From: Anaerolineales bacterium
GTDB taxonomy: Bacteria; Chloroflexota; Anaerolineae; Anaerolineales; Villigracilaceae
Direction: 5' to 3'
Length of the DNA stretch: 64,000 nucleotides
Assembly (NCBI GenBank): GCA_030583885.1
Contig: CP129480.1
Coordinates: forward strand, 1,426,001 to 1,490,000
Shown: positions 1-9,976 of the stretch, piece by piece
Layout of the letters: every line of letters starts with the position of its first letter
Position numbering within the stretch: the first letter of the stretch is position 1
Notes under the pieces: generated by a model
What the model was told of the DNA's origin: nothing
Databases searched by the model: none
The model's input: only the letters and a program-made list of their open reading frames with translations
Position numbers and translations under genes: made by a program

Positions 1-256
1 TCAGTTCGATGCCGTGGGAATTCCGTCCCGCGCGTAATGCGGCAATGAGGGTGGAGCCGGTCCCGGCCATGGGATCGAGCACGGTCTCGCCGGCTTTGGT
101 GAAGAACTCGATGAATTCCTGCGCCATTGTTTCAGGGTATTTGGCGGGATGCACGCGTGCGTCCCTCTTGCGCGGCGGCGGGTTGTGAACGAACCATGAC
201 TTTTGGAATTTCAGCCAGGTCTTTGGGTCGAGGTCGTTGAGTTTGTTTTTTGCCAT
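1..256 (-). CDS. DNA methyltransferase, N-terminal part (runs off window start)
   Basis: Only the first 85 codons are present, starting at ATG 256. The peptide shows HPAKYPE and then a motif I-like block, VLDPMAGTGST, followed by AALRAGRNSHGIE. This is the layout of DNA adenine or cytosine-N4 methylases of the DpnII/MboII-like 'D12/N6_N4' kind, in which DPMAGTGST binds S-adenosylmethionine. The catalytic motif IV (DPPY or NPPF type) is not in this part and should lie beyond the window edge or upstream of this block in a permuted layout. No cognate restriction gene is visible beside it, so it may be an orphan methylase. Confidence 0.8.
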   Translation of the reverse strand, partial: MAKNKLNDLDPKTWLKFQKSWFVHNPPPRKRDARVHPAKYPETMAQEFIEFFTKAGETVLDPMAGTGSTLIAALRAGRNSHGIEL

Positions 257-265
257 GGAACACCT

Positions 266-1255
266 CTATGGTACGGGCGTGTTTGTCGGCGGGATGTAGT
301 CTATGCCTTGGATGCTCAGGTCGGAGAAGGAGACCACGGCGGCGGTATCTCCGGCGGAGCGGACGAAAACACCGATGGTCCCGCTGCGGAAGGTGGGGTC
401 GCTGACGCTGAATTGGAATCGCCCGTTCAGGAAGAGGCGCATTTCCCGGCCGACCGCCCATATTCCGATGCGCACCTCGCCCGGCGCGCCGGGCGGCACG
501 TCACCGCTTTGAAGAGGCTGCTGCAATGGGACGCGGTTCCCGGAGCTGATCCGTTCGGCGCGGACGGTTCCATTGCAGGCGAGGGCGAAACGATAATACG
601 TCGCTGTGGTCGCGCGGATGAGCACTCCATAATTGTCATCGCTGCGGCACAGGCTGGGGCGGGCGGTGATCTCGGCGTAGAAATTGTTCAGCGCCAGGTC
701 CTGCCGTAGGCTGAGCATATACACGCCGCTTTGCACGGCGAGGGTCAGGCGGTTATTGTCCACGCCTGCGCTGGCCTGGTTCGAGACGGCAGTGTCCCAA
801 AGCGAGGGGTCGGAGAAATCGTCGCTGAGCAGGATGTTCCCAAGCCCGGGGCGCATCTCTGCGGTGGGGGCTTTGGTGGGGAAGGTTTGCAGGGTGGACG
901 TGGCTGTGGCGGGGAACCAGTTTATGGTCGCCGTGGGAGGCGGGGTTTCCGTCGGGGTGACGGGCGTGGGTGTGAACAGCCAGGCGTCCATTGTGGAGCA
1001 GGAAATTAACATTGTCGTTGCGAGGAGGACGATAGTCCGACGAAGCAATCTCCCGGTTATTGGGAGATTGCTTACCCTTTGGGTACGATGTCGTCGCCGC
1101 GTTGGTCTCGATACGAGCAAGACAAGCACTCGCTCTACTCGACCAGCGGCGGCTCGCACAGCCTCCCCTTTGGGGAACGACATTAAGGGTTTTAAAATCA
1201 TAACCATTTTGTGACAAAATTTCATTCGATGTGTCGTAAAATAAAGCCATATCAT
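266..1255 (-). CDS. Putative lipoprotein with LamG/DUF1080-like beta-sandwich domain
   Basis: The C-terminal 190 residues (from about LLSDDFSDPSLWD) look like a concanavalin-type sugar-binding or sialidase-like fold: a DDFSD opening, YGVLIRA and FRSGTIGVFVR. Before it comes a Thr/Pro-rich linker and a hydrophobic stretch ending LISC, a lipobox, so the mature protein is probably membrane-anchored outside the cell. The start is uncertain. The 5' third of the frame lies inside dispersed repeat DNA (1014-1184). The first ATG at 1255 would give an implausibly long N-region of about 85 residues before the lipobox, and a TTG just before the LLRR codons is also possible. No catalytic role can be assigned. 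It is divergently placed from the epimerase gene. Confidence 0.6.
   Translation of the reverse strand: MIWLYFTTHRMKFCHKMVMILKPLMSFPKGEAVRAAAGRVERVLVLLVSRPTRRRHRTQRVSNLPITGRLLRRTIVLLATTMLISCSTMDAWLFTPTPVTPTETPPPTATINWFPATATSTLQTFPTKAPTAEMRPGLGNILLSDDFSDPSLWDTAVSNQASAGVDNNRLTLAVQSGVYMLSLRQDLALNNFYAEITARPSLCRSDDNYGVLIRATTATYYRFALACNGTVRAERISSGNRVPLQQPLQSGDVPPGAPGEVRIGIWAVGREMRLFLNGRFQFSVSDPTFRSGTIGVFVRSAGDTAAVVSFSDLSIQGIDYIPPTNTPVP
1014..1184. repeat. Composite dispersed palindromic repeat
   Basis: The segment begins with GTCGTTGCGAGGAGG and contains the inverted pair GAAGCAATCTCCC (1042-1054) and GGGAGATTGCTT (1062-1073). It then holds a second repeat family (GGTCTCGATACG ... CTACTCGACC) also found at 16724-16795, and ends GGGGAACGAC. 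It supplies the signal-peptide codons of the adjacent lipoprotein gene. Relatives lie at 51053-51192 and 61805-61882. Confidence 0.65.
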
Positions 1256-1277
1256 TCTAGCATATCAGGAGAATACG

Positions 1278-2291
1278 ATGACCGATAAGCAGGTGCTGGT
1301 GACGGGTGCGTGCGGCGAGATCGGGCAGGCGCTTGTGCAGGAATTATCGAGGCGGGGAGGCTATCGGATCGTGACAGCGGATTTTATGCCCTTGCCCGAT
1401 TCGATTCAAGACCTTTCAGCGGAGCATGTGCAGGGGGACCTGGTCTATAAAATAAAAACCTTTTATGATTATGATTTCGATATCATCTTCCACTTGGCGG
1501 CGTCGCTTTCATCGAAGGCGGAGGTCGCCACCGAGGAGGCGCACCGCATCAACGTGGAAGGGACGATGCAATTGCTGATGCTGGCGGCGTACCGTTCGGA
1601 GAAGTACGGCAAGGCGGTCAAGTTTATCTTCCCCAGTTCCATCGCGGCGTATGGCATGCCGAACCTGGAGACGAAGCGCGCGGCGGGCGCGGTGAAGGAG
1701 GAGGATTGGGATAACCCGCACACGATGTACGGATGCAATAAATTGTATTGTGAAAAACTGGGGGTCTATTACAGCAGGTTCTACGGTCAAAAACATTTGG
1801 ATGAAACCCCCCCGGTCATGCTGGACTTCCGCGCGATCCGCTTCCCGGGCTTGATCTCCGCCTTTACTGTTCCCAGCGGAGGGACGAGCGACTACGGACC
1901 GGAGATGCTGCACGCCGCGGCTCAGGGACAACCCTATGCCTGCTTCGTGCGCCCTGATACGAAGATCTCCTTCATGGCGATGCCCGACGCGATCAAGTCC
2001 ATGCTGATGCTGATGGACGCACCGCGCGGGTCGCTGACGAGCAATGTCTACAACGTGGCGGCGTTCGCCATCAGCGCGGACGAGTTCCGCCAGCGCGCAG
2101 AGAAAGCCTTCGCAGGCGCGAACATCACCTTCGAGCCGAATCCCCGCCGCCAGGGAATCGTGGATTCCTGGCCCGAAGACGTGGACGATGCCCGTGCCCG
2201 CGCCGATTGGAGCTGGTCTCCCGATTACGACGTGGACCGCTTCTTCGAGGAGTACTTCCTGCCGGAGATACGGAAGCGGTATGGGAGGTAG
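1278..2291 (+). CDS. NAD-dependent epimerase/dehydratase (L-threonine dehydrogenase-like)
   Basis: A 337-residue short-chain dehydrogenase of the extended type. The N-terminal Rossmann motif VTGACGEIG (residues 8-16) binds NAD. The catalytic set is visible as FPSSIAAYG (Ser) and YGCNK (Tyr-x-x-x-Lys), and the C-terminal half carries the substrate domain. The motif DNPHTMYGCNKLYCE is typical of the SDR-type L-threonine 3-dehydrogenase/UDP-sugar epimerase branch, so NAD-linked oxidation of threonine is possible, but a nucleotide-sugar substrate cannot be excluded. A good ribosome site (AGGAGAA) precedes ATG 1278. Confidence 0.8.
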   Translation: MTDKQVLVTGACGEIGQALVQELSRRGGYRIVTADFMPLPDSIQDLSAEHVQGDLVYKIKTFYDYDFDIIFHLAASLSSKAEVATEEAHRINVEGTMQLLMLAAYRSEKYGKAVKFIFPSSIAAYGMPNLETKRAAGAVKEEDWDNPHTMYGCNKLYCEKLGVYYSRFYGQKHLDETPPVMLDFRAIRFPGLISAFTVPSGGTSDYGPEMLHAAAQGQPYACFVRPDTKISFMAMPDAIKSMLMLMDAPRGSLTSNVYNVAAFAISADEFRQRAEKAFAGANITFEPNPRRQGIVDSWPEDVDDARARADWSWSPDYDVDRFFEEYFLPEIRKRYGR

Positions 2292-2308
2292 GGGTAAAAT
2301 GGAGTATA

Positions 2309-2349
2309 TAAGGCGTTATACAGGGCGCTGTATAACGCCTTAGTTGGGC
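2309..2349. repeat. 14-bp inverted repeat followed by GTTGGGC (attC-like right half)
   Basis: TAAGGCGTTATACA and its exact reverse complement TGTATAACGCCTTA are separated by six bases. GTTGGGC follows directly and fits the integron core consensus GTTRRRY. It has no T-run on either strand, so it is not an obvious intrinsic terminator. It marks the left border of the frameshifted gene. Confidence 0.45.
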
Positions 2350-2350
2350 T

Positions 2351-2912
2351 GAGGAAAGTATTCACGAAACTGAAATCCTTTTTAAGAAAACCCTCGAAGA
2401 TATTGAAAAACGTCTCTCGGAGACCGAACCATATGAAATCCTCTTGATTTCTGGTTTGATACGGAAACTATTTCTTGATGACTTTCCACTTGTTGATCAA
2501 GTTAATCGAGAGCATCGAATAAAGCTTGTTTTTGTAACAACGGTGCCAATATCTCTTCCAAACAATGAGCCTTACCCAATTTTTTGGACCATCCAAGACG
2601 GTCTCGACCCAGATACTGCACCGCCCTTCAAGAAACATCTCTCTATTAATCGTGACCAGTTTTTTTCAAACAATTGTTACAGTGGTCAATAACCACAAAT
2701 ACACTGTTCGAGATGTTATACAATTTGAGGCAAATGTTATGGGAGGCGTTCACGCTGGTTCTCCTAAAACTGAGAAAGAACGTGTATTAAAGGAAATTGA
2801 TTCAACCTTTTCTGTTGGAGGATATGCTTCTTCAGTACGTCAACTTATGGCTATTGCACGCGTAATTCTTAAAGCACTTGATCCACTCAGACAAGCGATA
2901 AATTCAGCCTAA
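2351..2912 (+). pseudogene. Frameshifted gene of unknown function
   Basis: An open frame runs from about 2351 (peptide ESIHETEILFKKTLEDIEKR) through LISGLIRKLFLDDFP and then stops after a run of seven T at 2660-2666. A one-base frame change there continues into a second frame (IVTVVNNHKYTVRDVIQFEA to the stop at 2910-2912). The joined product would be about 185 residues with no ATG in a convincing position; TTG 2444 is the first usual start in the first frame. Base composition is much richer in AT than the flanking genes, which suggests transfer. I do not recognise the family. Confidence 0.5.
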
Positions 2913-3072
2913 CAAAGCATACACTCTGTCTCGCTTCGCTGCGTGCGGCACCTTGATAAACAGGACGAATCCCAAATCCGCCCGACGATGAACCGTCAGG
3001 CTACGCCTGCAAAATCCGCTGAAGCGGATTAACCGACTTTCAATTGAATTCAATTCCTGATAGAACCATTCC
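2913..3072. other. Intergenic segment with short hairpins
   Basis: It begins with the end of GCCTAAC (2907-2913), a fit to the integron core RYYYAAC. It holds a small palindrome (AATCCGCTGAAGCGGATT near 3012) and no open frame that I can support. Confidence 0.4.
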
Positions 3073-3567
3073 ATGAACGATCAGAAGGTTGTCATTTCTC
3101 TTAAACGTTTCCTGCTCGTCGGGCAATGCCCGCCAGATTGGAAGCGCCTCGATCTATATCTGTTTCGAGACGAAACAGTGGCCTTCTACGTCGGTCAGTC
3201 CCATTTTGCCTTTGCGCGGGTTTGGGAACACCTTCTCAGCGGCTTCAAAGGCCACTCGATCATGGGCCGGTTTGTTTGGTGCAACTGGCCAAAATCCATG
3301 AACTTCACCATCGAATTGTTGAGCTCACAATCCGGGCAATTCGATGATGTTGGGAATGACGTGAGCGCTGCCGAGCGGTTGCAGATCCAGCGTTGGTCAC
3401 CCTGCTTTAATCTATCGCAGAACAGTCAGCCAACCCCTCTGCCAGATTTCTATTTACCTCCCAATGCCCCCTTCAGGCGCAGACGAAGCTTAAAGATGTT
3501 AATCCATGAAGCGGAGCGAGCCGTGAAGGCAGAGGACACAAAGCTTTGGATGCAGAGTATGCAATAG
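3073..3567 (+). CDS. GIY-YIG-like domain protein
   Basis: A 164-residue protein whose N-terminal half fits a GIY-YIG nuclease fold: LYLF (strand 1), FYVGQS (strand 2, matching the YVGQT of the family), ARVWEHLLSGFKG (helix with Arg), an Ala-Glu helix (AAERLQIQRWSPCFN) supplying the metal-binding Glu, and a terminal Asn. These are the expected catalytic positions. The tail is basic. It stands alone with no helicase or second nuclease domain, so a role in DNA repair, mobility or defence cannot be chosen. Its base composition is intermediate between the orphan region to its left and the core genes to its right. Confidence 0.6.
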   Translation: MNDQKVVISLKRFLLVGQCPPDWKRLDLYLFRDETVAFYVGQSHFAFARVWEHLLSGFKGHSIMGRFVWCNWPKSMNFTIELLSSQSGQFDDVGNDVSAAERLQIQRWSPCFNLSQNSQPTPLPDFYLPPNAPFRRRRSLKMLIHEAERAVKAEDTKLWMQSMQ

Positions 3568-3588
3568 GATATTTGAAAGGAATCCCCC

Positions 3589-3999
3589 ATGCCCACCCCA
3601 AATCCCCCCGTGCTGCAACTGCGTATTGCGCTCACCGCCGGCGGCTACGAGCGGCTGGTCAAATTCTATTGCGACGGTCTCGGCATCGAACCGTCCGCGA
3701 TCTGGAACAACGACGGCGGCAAAGCCATGATGCTGGAGATGGGCTCCGCCACGCTCGAACTCTTCGACGAACGGCAGGCGGAAGTGATCGATCAACTCGA
3801 AGCGGGGCGGCGGGTCAGCGGGCAGGTGCGCTTCGCGCTCGAAGTGCCGGACTTGAAGTCCGCGATGGAACGGCTGCTCGCCAACGGCGCCACGCTCGTC
3901 CATCCGCCCGTGATGACTCCCTGGGGCGATTACAATGTCCGCCTGCAAGACCCGGACGGGATGCAGGTCACGTTGTTTCAGGTGATGAACAAAGAATAA
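3589..3999 (+). CDS. VOC (glyoxalase/bleomycin resistance) family protein
   Basis: 136 residues with the vicinal-oxygen-chelate layout: an opening strand (QLRIALTAG), the FYCDGLGIEP helix turn, the MGSATLELFD strand and a C-terminal PWGDYNVRLQDPDGMQVTLFQ block that carries the last metal ligand position. The family binds a divalent metal and acts on small molecules or sequesters antibiotics; the substrate is unknown. GGAAT lies before the ATG, and the CPBP protease follows after 15 bases, so the two may be co-transcribed. Confidence 0.8.
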   Translation: MPTPNPPVLQLRIALTAGGYERLVKFYCDGLGIEPSAIWNNDGGKAMMLEMGSATLELFDERQAEVIDQLEAGRRVSGQVRFALEVPDLKSAMERLLANGATLVHPPVMTPWGDYNVRLQDPDGMQVTLFQVMNKE

Positions 4000-4014
4000 A
4001 AAGGAATGCAATCC

Positions 4015-4827
4015 ATGCAATCATCGAATAAATCCCTGATCTCTTTTTTCGTTTGGGCATTCGCATTCTCATGGGCGTTTTGGGGAATCGCCGTATTGGG
4101 CTCGCTCGGGGTTTTTACACTGCCTTTCCCTAACATGGTGTTGGTCATCATCGGCGCGCACGGTCCGCTCGTGTCGTCCATGGCGTTGACGTACAAGGCA
4201 GGCGGATGGACAGCCGTCAGGAAGTTTCTGCGCTCAGGCTTCGACCTGCGCCTCGGACTCATCTGGTGGCTGGTCATCCTGTCCCTGCCGTTTCTGCTCG
4301 CCGCTCTGGCAGTGCAGATCAATGTCGCCCAAAGCGGATTCCAGCCCGATTCGACGTTACTCTCCGAGCCGTTGCTGATCCTGCCGACCTTCCTGATGCT
4401 GTTCTTCCTCGGCGGCTCATTTCAGGAGGAGTTCGGCTGGCGAGGCTTTGCCCTGCCGCGCCTGCTCGAGAAGTGGAATCCGCTGATTGCCAGCAACGTC
4501 CTCGGCGCGATTTGGGGCTTGTGGCATCTTCCGCTCTTCCATATTGCGGACACATCCCAAGCCTTCATGCGTTTCGATGTATTCGTCTTTCTTGGAATTG
4601 GATTCAGCGTATTCTTCACCTGGTTCTATTTGAAGACAGGTAACAACCTGTTTACCGCCCTGCTATTTCACACCGCCATCAACACGTCCATCTCCCTTTT
4701 CCCGCCCATCGAACAACGCGTTGGCGGGGATCAAACTGCCTTCCTCTACTTGATGGTGTTCTATGCACTCCTCGCGCTTGTTCTAATTTTGGCAAACCGT
4801 TCGAAGTGGTTTGAACCGCCAAAGTAG
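4015..4827 (+). CDS. CPBP family intramembrane metalloprotease
   Basis: A 270-residue, mostly hydrophobic protein with about seven or eight membrane helices. The family motifs are clear: QEEFGWRGFALPRL (motif 1, EExxWR type, metal-binding Glu pair), GLWHLPLF (motif 2, His) and LLFHTAINTS (motif 4, His). These are the active-site residues of the CAAX protease/bacteriocin-processing family. ATG 4015 is preferred over ATG 4006 because AAGGA at 4001-4005 is well spaced only for the later one. No bacteriocin gene is beside it. Confidence 0.85.
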   Translation: MQSSNKSLISFFVWAFAFSWAFWGIAVLGSLGVFTLPFPNMVLVIIGAHGPLVSSMALTYKAGGWTAVRKFLRSGFDLRLGLIWWLVILSLPFLLAALAVQINVAQSGFQPDSTLLSEPLLILPTFLMLFFLGGSFQEEFGWRGFALPRLLEKWNPLIASNVLGAIWGLWHLPLFHIADTSQAFMRFDVFVFLGIGFSVFFTWFYLKTGNNLFTALLFHTAINTSISLFPPIEQRVGGDQTAFLYLMVFYALLALVLILANRSKWFEPPK

Positions 4828-4846
4828 TATCCCGGCTTTTCAAACG

Positions 4847-4877
4847 AAAAGAGACTGCCCGAAGGCAGTCTCTTTTT
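4847..4877. terminator. Rho-independent terminator, bidirectional
   Basis: AAAAGAGACTGCC, loop CGAA, then GGCAGTCTCTTTTT. It lies between convergent genes (CPBP protease and plsY), with T runs on both strands. The stem sequence is shared with the terminators after gyrB and after the TPR gene. Confidence 0.9.
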
Positions 4878-4886
4878 CAGCACTCA

Positions 4887-5576
4887 TTACCCGTTGGCGC
4901 TCCCCTGCTCTTTCCTAGCCCTCAGCCAGCCATTCAAACTGTACTTCACCACACGTTCCTCGCCCGCGAACAGCTTCTTCAGATTCGGGCGCAATGCCCA
5001 GATGAGCAGGATCAACGCACCGACGCCGTACCACATATCGATCCAGGGCGTCAGTCCCTGCGAGGCGCGGATGGCGAACACAAGTATGGCGAAAAATGCC
5101 ACCCCCAGCGTGGTGATGGAGGCGATCCCGATGGTGAAGAAGGTCAACATGCCGAGCGGCAGGATGACGAGGATGGAAGGCAGCCAAAGTCCCATCGCGC
5201 CGCCTACGCAGGGCGCCCCGCCCGCGCCGCCGCGCAAACGTATCAGTTTCCCGTTTTCATCACGTTCGGGCAAAAAGATCGAGTGGTTATGTCCAAGGAT
5301 GGCGGCCAGCGGGGCGATCACATGCACCCAATGATTGTCCGGTGAGACCCACTGCGCCACCCAGACCGCCCCCGCGCCTTTCACAATATCCATCATGGCT
5401 GTCCCGAATCCCGCCCAAAAGCCTGCGGCGCGCATGGCGTTCGTCCCGCCCGTCCTGCCGCTTTCCACCTCGCGGATATCTTTTCCTGTCTTCAGTTTCA
5501 CGATCAGCAATCCGAATGGGATCGATCCGAAAATATACGCCAGAAGGATAAGCCCAAGGTCTATAACAGTTTGCAT
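4887..5576 (-). CDS. plsY: Glycerol-3-phosphate acyltransferase PlsY
   Basis: 229 residues from ATG 5576, chosen because GGAGG lies seven bases upstream. The protein transfers the acyl group of acyl-phosphate to glycerol 3-phosphate, the first step of phospholipid synthesis, in the inner membrane. Family motifs are present: GSIPFGLLIVK near the N-terminus, SGRTGGTNAMRAAG (motif 1, Ser/Arg/Thr-Asn), GHNHSIFLPERDENGK in the second loop, and GGAGGAPCVGG (motif 2 region). It has an additional acidic loop (PERDENGKLIRLRG) compared with the usual GHxxPVFLxFKGGKG, so motif 2 is interrupted by a small insertion. A divergent PlsY paralogue is possible. Confidence 0.85.
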   Translation of the reverse strand: MQTVIDLGLILLAYIFGSIPFGLLIVKLKTGKDIREVESGRTGGTNAMRAAGFWAGFGTAMMDIVKGAGAVWVAQWVSPDNHWVHVIAPLAAILGHNHSIFLPERDENGKLIRLRGGAGGAPCVGGAMGLWLPSILVILPLGMLTFFTIGIASITTLGVAFFAILVFAIRASQGLTPWIDMWYGVGALILLIWALRPNLKKLFAGEERVVKYSLNGWLRARKEQGSANG

Positions 5577-5632
5577 CAAAACTCCTCCGATTTGAGTGTA
5601 ACCATAAAACACGCGAAGTCAAATATGGTTGC

Positions 5633-6031
5633 TTACAGGACCTGCAGGGACACTTCGTGAAAGCCGCCGTTTTCGATCCAGAAGGCGCGCGCCCGCCACT
5701 CGCCGTCCACGCGTGCGAGAATGATGTAGACCACTGCATAGGCGGCCTCTGCAATGTCGGTGGGCGAGACAGTCTCAGGCCCCGTTGGATGCGAATGGAA
5801 GATGCCAAGCAGGTCCATGCCGTTGGAGTCGATCCACTCAAAGGCATGCAGCTGTTCGATGGGATCCATGACGTATCGCACGGGACTTTGCGCCTGATTC
5901 TGCACGCAGAGGATTTTTTCCACCTTTGCATCGCGTCCCGCCAACAGACCGCACGCCTCGAGCGGTGCATGCAAAGCGGCGTGCGCGATCATGCCTTGCA
6001 GTTGTTCCTTTGAAAGGCCGAGGGATTGCAT
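5633..6031 (-). CDS. M67 (JAB/MPN+) family metallopeptidase
   Basis: 132 residues with a complete JAMM zinc site: an early Glu (EACGLLAG), then HSHPTGPETVSPTD, that is H-x-H-x7-S-x2-D. Bacterial members cleave the C-terminus of ubiquitin-like sulphur carriers (MoaD/ThiS/CysO type) or other isopeptides. No sulphur-carrier or E1-like gene is beside it here, so the partner is unknown. It starts two bases after the stop of the membrane protein gene on the same strand, which indicates one transcript. Confidence 0.85.
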   Translation of the reverse strand: MQSLGLSKEQLQGMIAHAALHAPLEACGLLAGRDAKVEKILCVQNQAQSPVRYVMDPIEQLHAFEWIDSNGMDLLGIFHSHPTGPETVSPTDIAEAAYAVVYIILARVDGEWRARAFWIENGGFHEVSLQVL

Positions 6032-6033
6032 TG

Positions 6034-6846
6034 CTATAAAAATATCGCCGTGGTCCACGCGATGCCAAGAATGATGACGGGCAGCACCACCGCGCGGCGC
6101 AGCGGGATATTTTCCGTGAGGCTCATGGATAACATCGTCAGCGCGTACAGCGGTCCTGTTATTGCAACGCCGAATTGTATGGGGGTGAGATACCAGTAAT
6201 GCAGGCCCGCGCCGATTTGAGCGCAAATGATGCCGATGCCGATCGCCCAGGGAAAATCCCAGCGGTCCGTACCGTCAAGGTGGAGGATGCGCAGACTGAT
6301 CAGACCTGCCACGATGAAGACGGCCGGCACGAGCAGGAACATGCGCGCGCCGGAAAAACGCAGCGAAGTGGCAAGGATGAGGAACAGCGCATACGCCAGC
6401 GCGGTGAGCCCCGCACGCGCAACCGCATAGCCTGGCGCGGACGGGTTGATGGTAATAAATTCCGCCAAAAAAACAGCGACGAGCAGGACTGCGCCAAAGG
6501 CGAAGCCGATCCACCATGCACGGACGTCCGTCAACAGTGCGAGCGGCGCGCCGATCACAAAGGTGGTCACGGTGGGGAGCAGCAGGTGTTCGAGGTTGGG
6601 TTTTGTTTCCAGTGTGGGGTGGGCACGTGTGAGCCAGTCCATGCCGGCGGCGGTCAGCGCGGCGGCAAGAATGGTCATGAACGTGCCGAGGGTGAGGGGA
6701 AAGGCATAGTAGAAACCGGGCAGGCTCAGGGTCAGGGTGAGGCGGGGCGATTGGATCAACCTTGTCAGCGCAAATGCCAGCAATACGGAGGCGATCAAAA
6801 CGCCAATGCGGTCTGCGGAGGGCAGATGGGAACGGTTCTCCTGCAT
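6034..6846 (-). CDS. Polytopic membrane protein of unknown function
   Basis: 270 residues, almost entirely alternating hydrophobic segments (about eight helices), with no charged catalytic motif that I can name. The start is set at the ATG giving MQENRSHLPSADRIG; an earlier ATG at 6903 would add a basic segment unlike a normal N-terminus. It is translationally close to the M67 peptidase gene and diverges from the next gene to the right. Confidence 0.6.
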   Translation of the reverse strand: MQENRSHLPSADRIGVLIASVLLAFALTRLIQSPRLTLTLSLPGFYYAFPLTLGTFMTILAAALTAAGMDWLTRAHPTLETKPNLEHLLLPTVTTFVIGAPLALLTDVRAWWIGFAFGAVLLVAVFLAEFITINPSAPGYAVARAGLTALAYALFLILATSLRFSGARMFLLVPAVFIVAGLISLRILHLDGTDRWDFPWAIGIGIICAQIGAGLHYWYLTPIQFGVAITGPLYALTMLSMSLTENIPLRRAVVLPVIILGIAWTTAIFL

Positions 6847-6909
6847 GTCAAGGATTGTACCTGCGCGCGCCTGCGGGCGCAAGCAGGGGTATGGTAGAAT
6901 CAACTGGTT

Positions 6910-9851
<2,942 letters not shown>

Positions 9852-9871
9852 TGGCTGTTTTCTGTAAAAGT

Positions 9872-9907
9872 AAAAGAGAGACTGCGATCCGCCGCAGTCT
9901 CTCTTTT
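9872..9907 (+). terminator. Rho-independent terminator after gyrB
   Basis: AAAAGAGAGACTGC, eight-base loop, GCAGTCTCTCTTTT: a 14-bp stem. Same stem family as at 4847 and 27125. Confidence 0.9.
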
Positions 9908-9976
9908 AGGTCTGGTTGCTTTGTCATGAAAGTAGCATGAACTAATGGCTGTGTTGTAGTGTAAAATCCCATTAAT

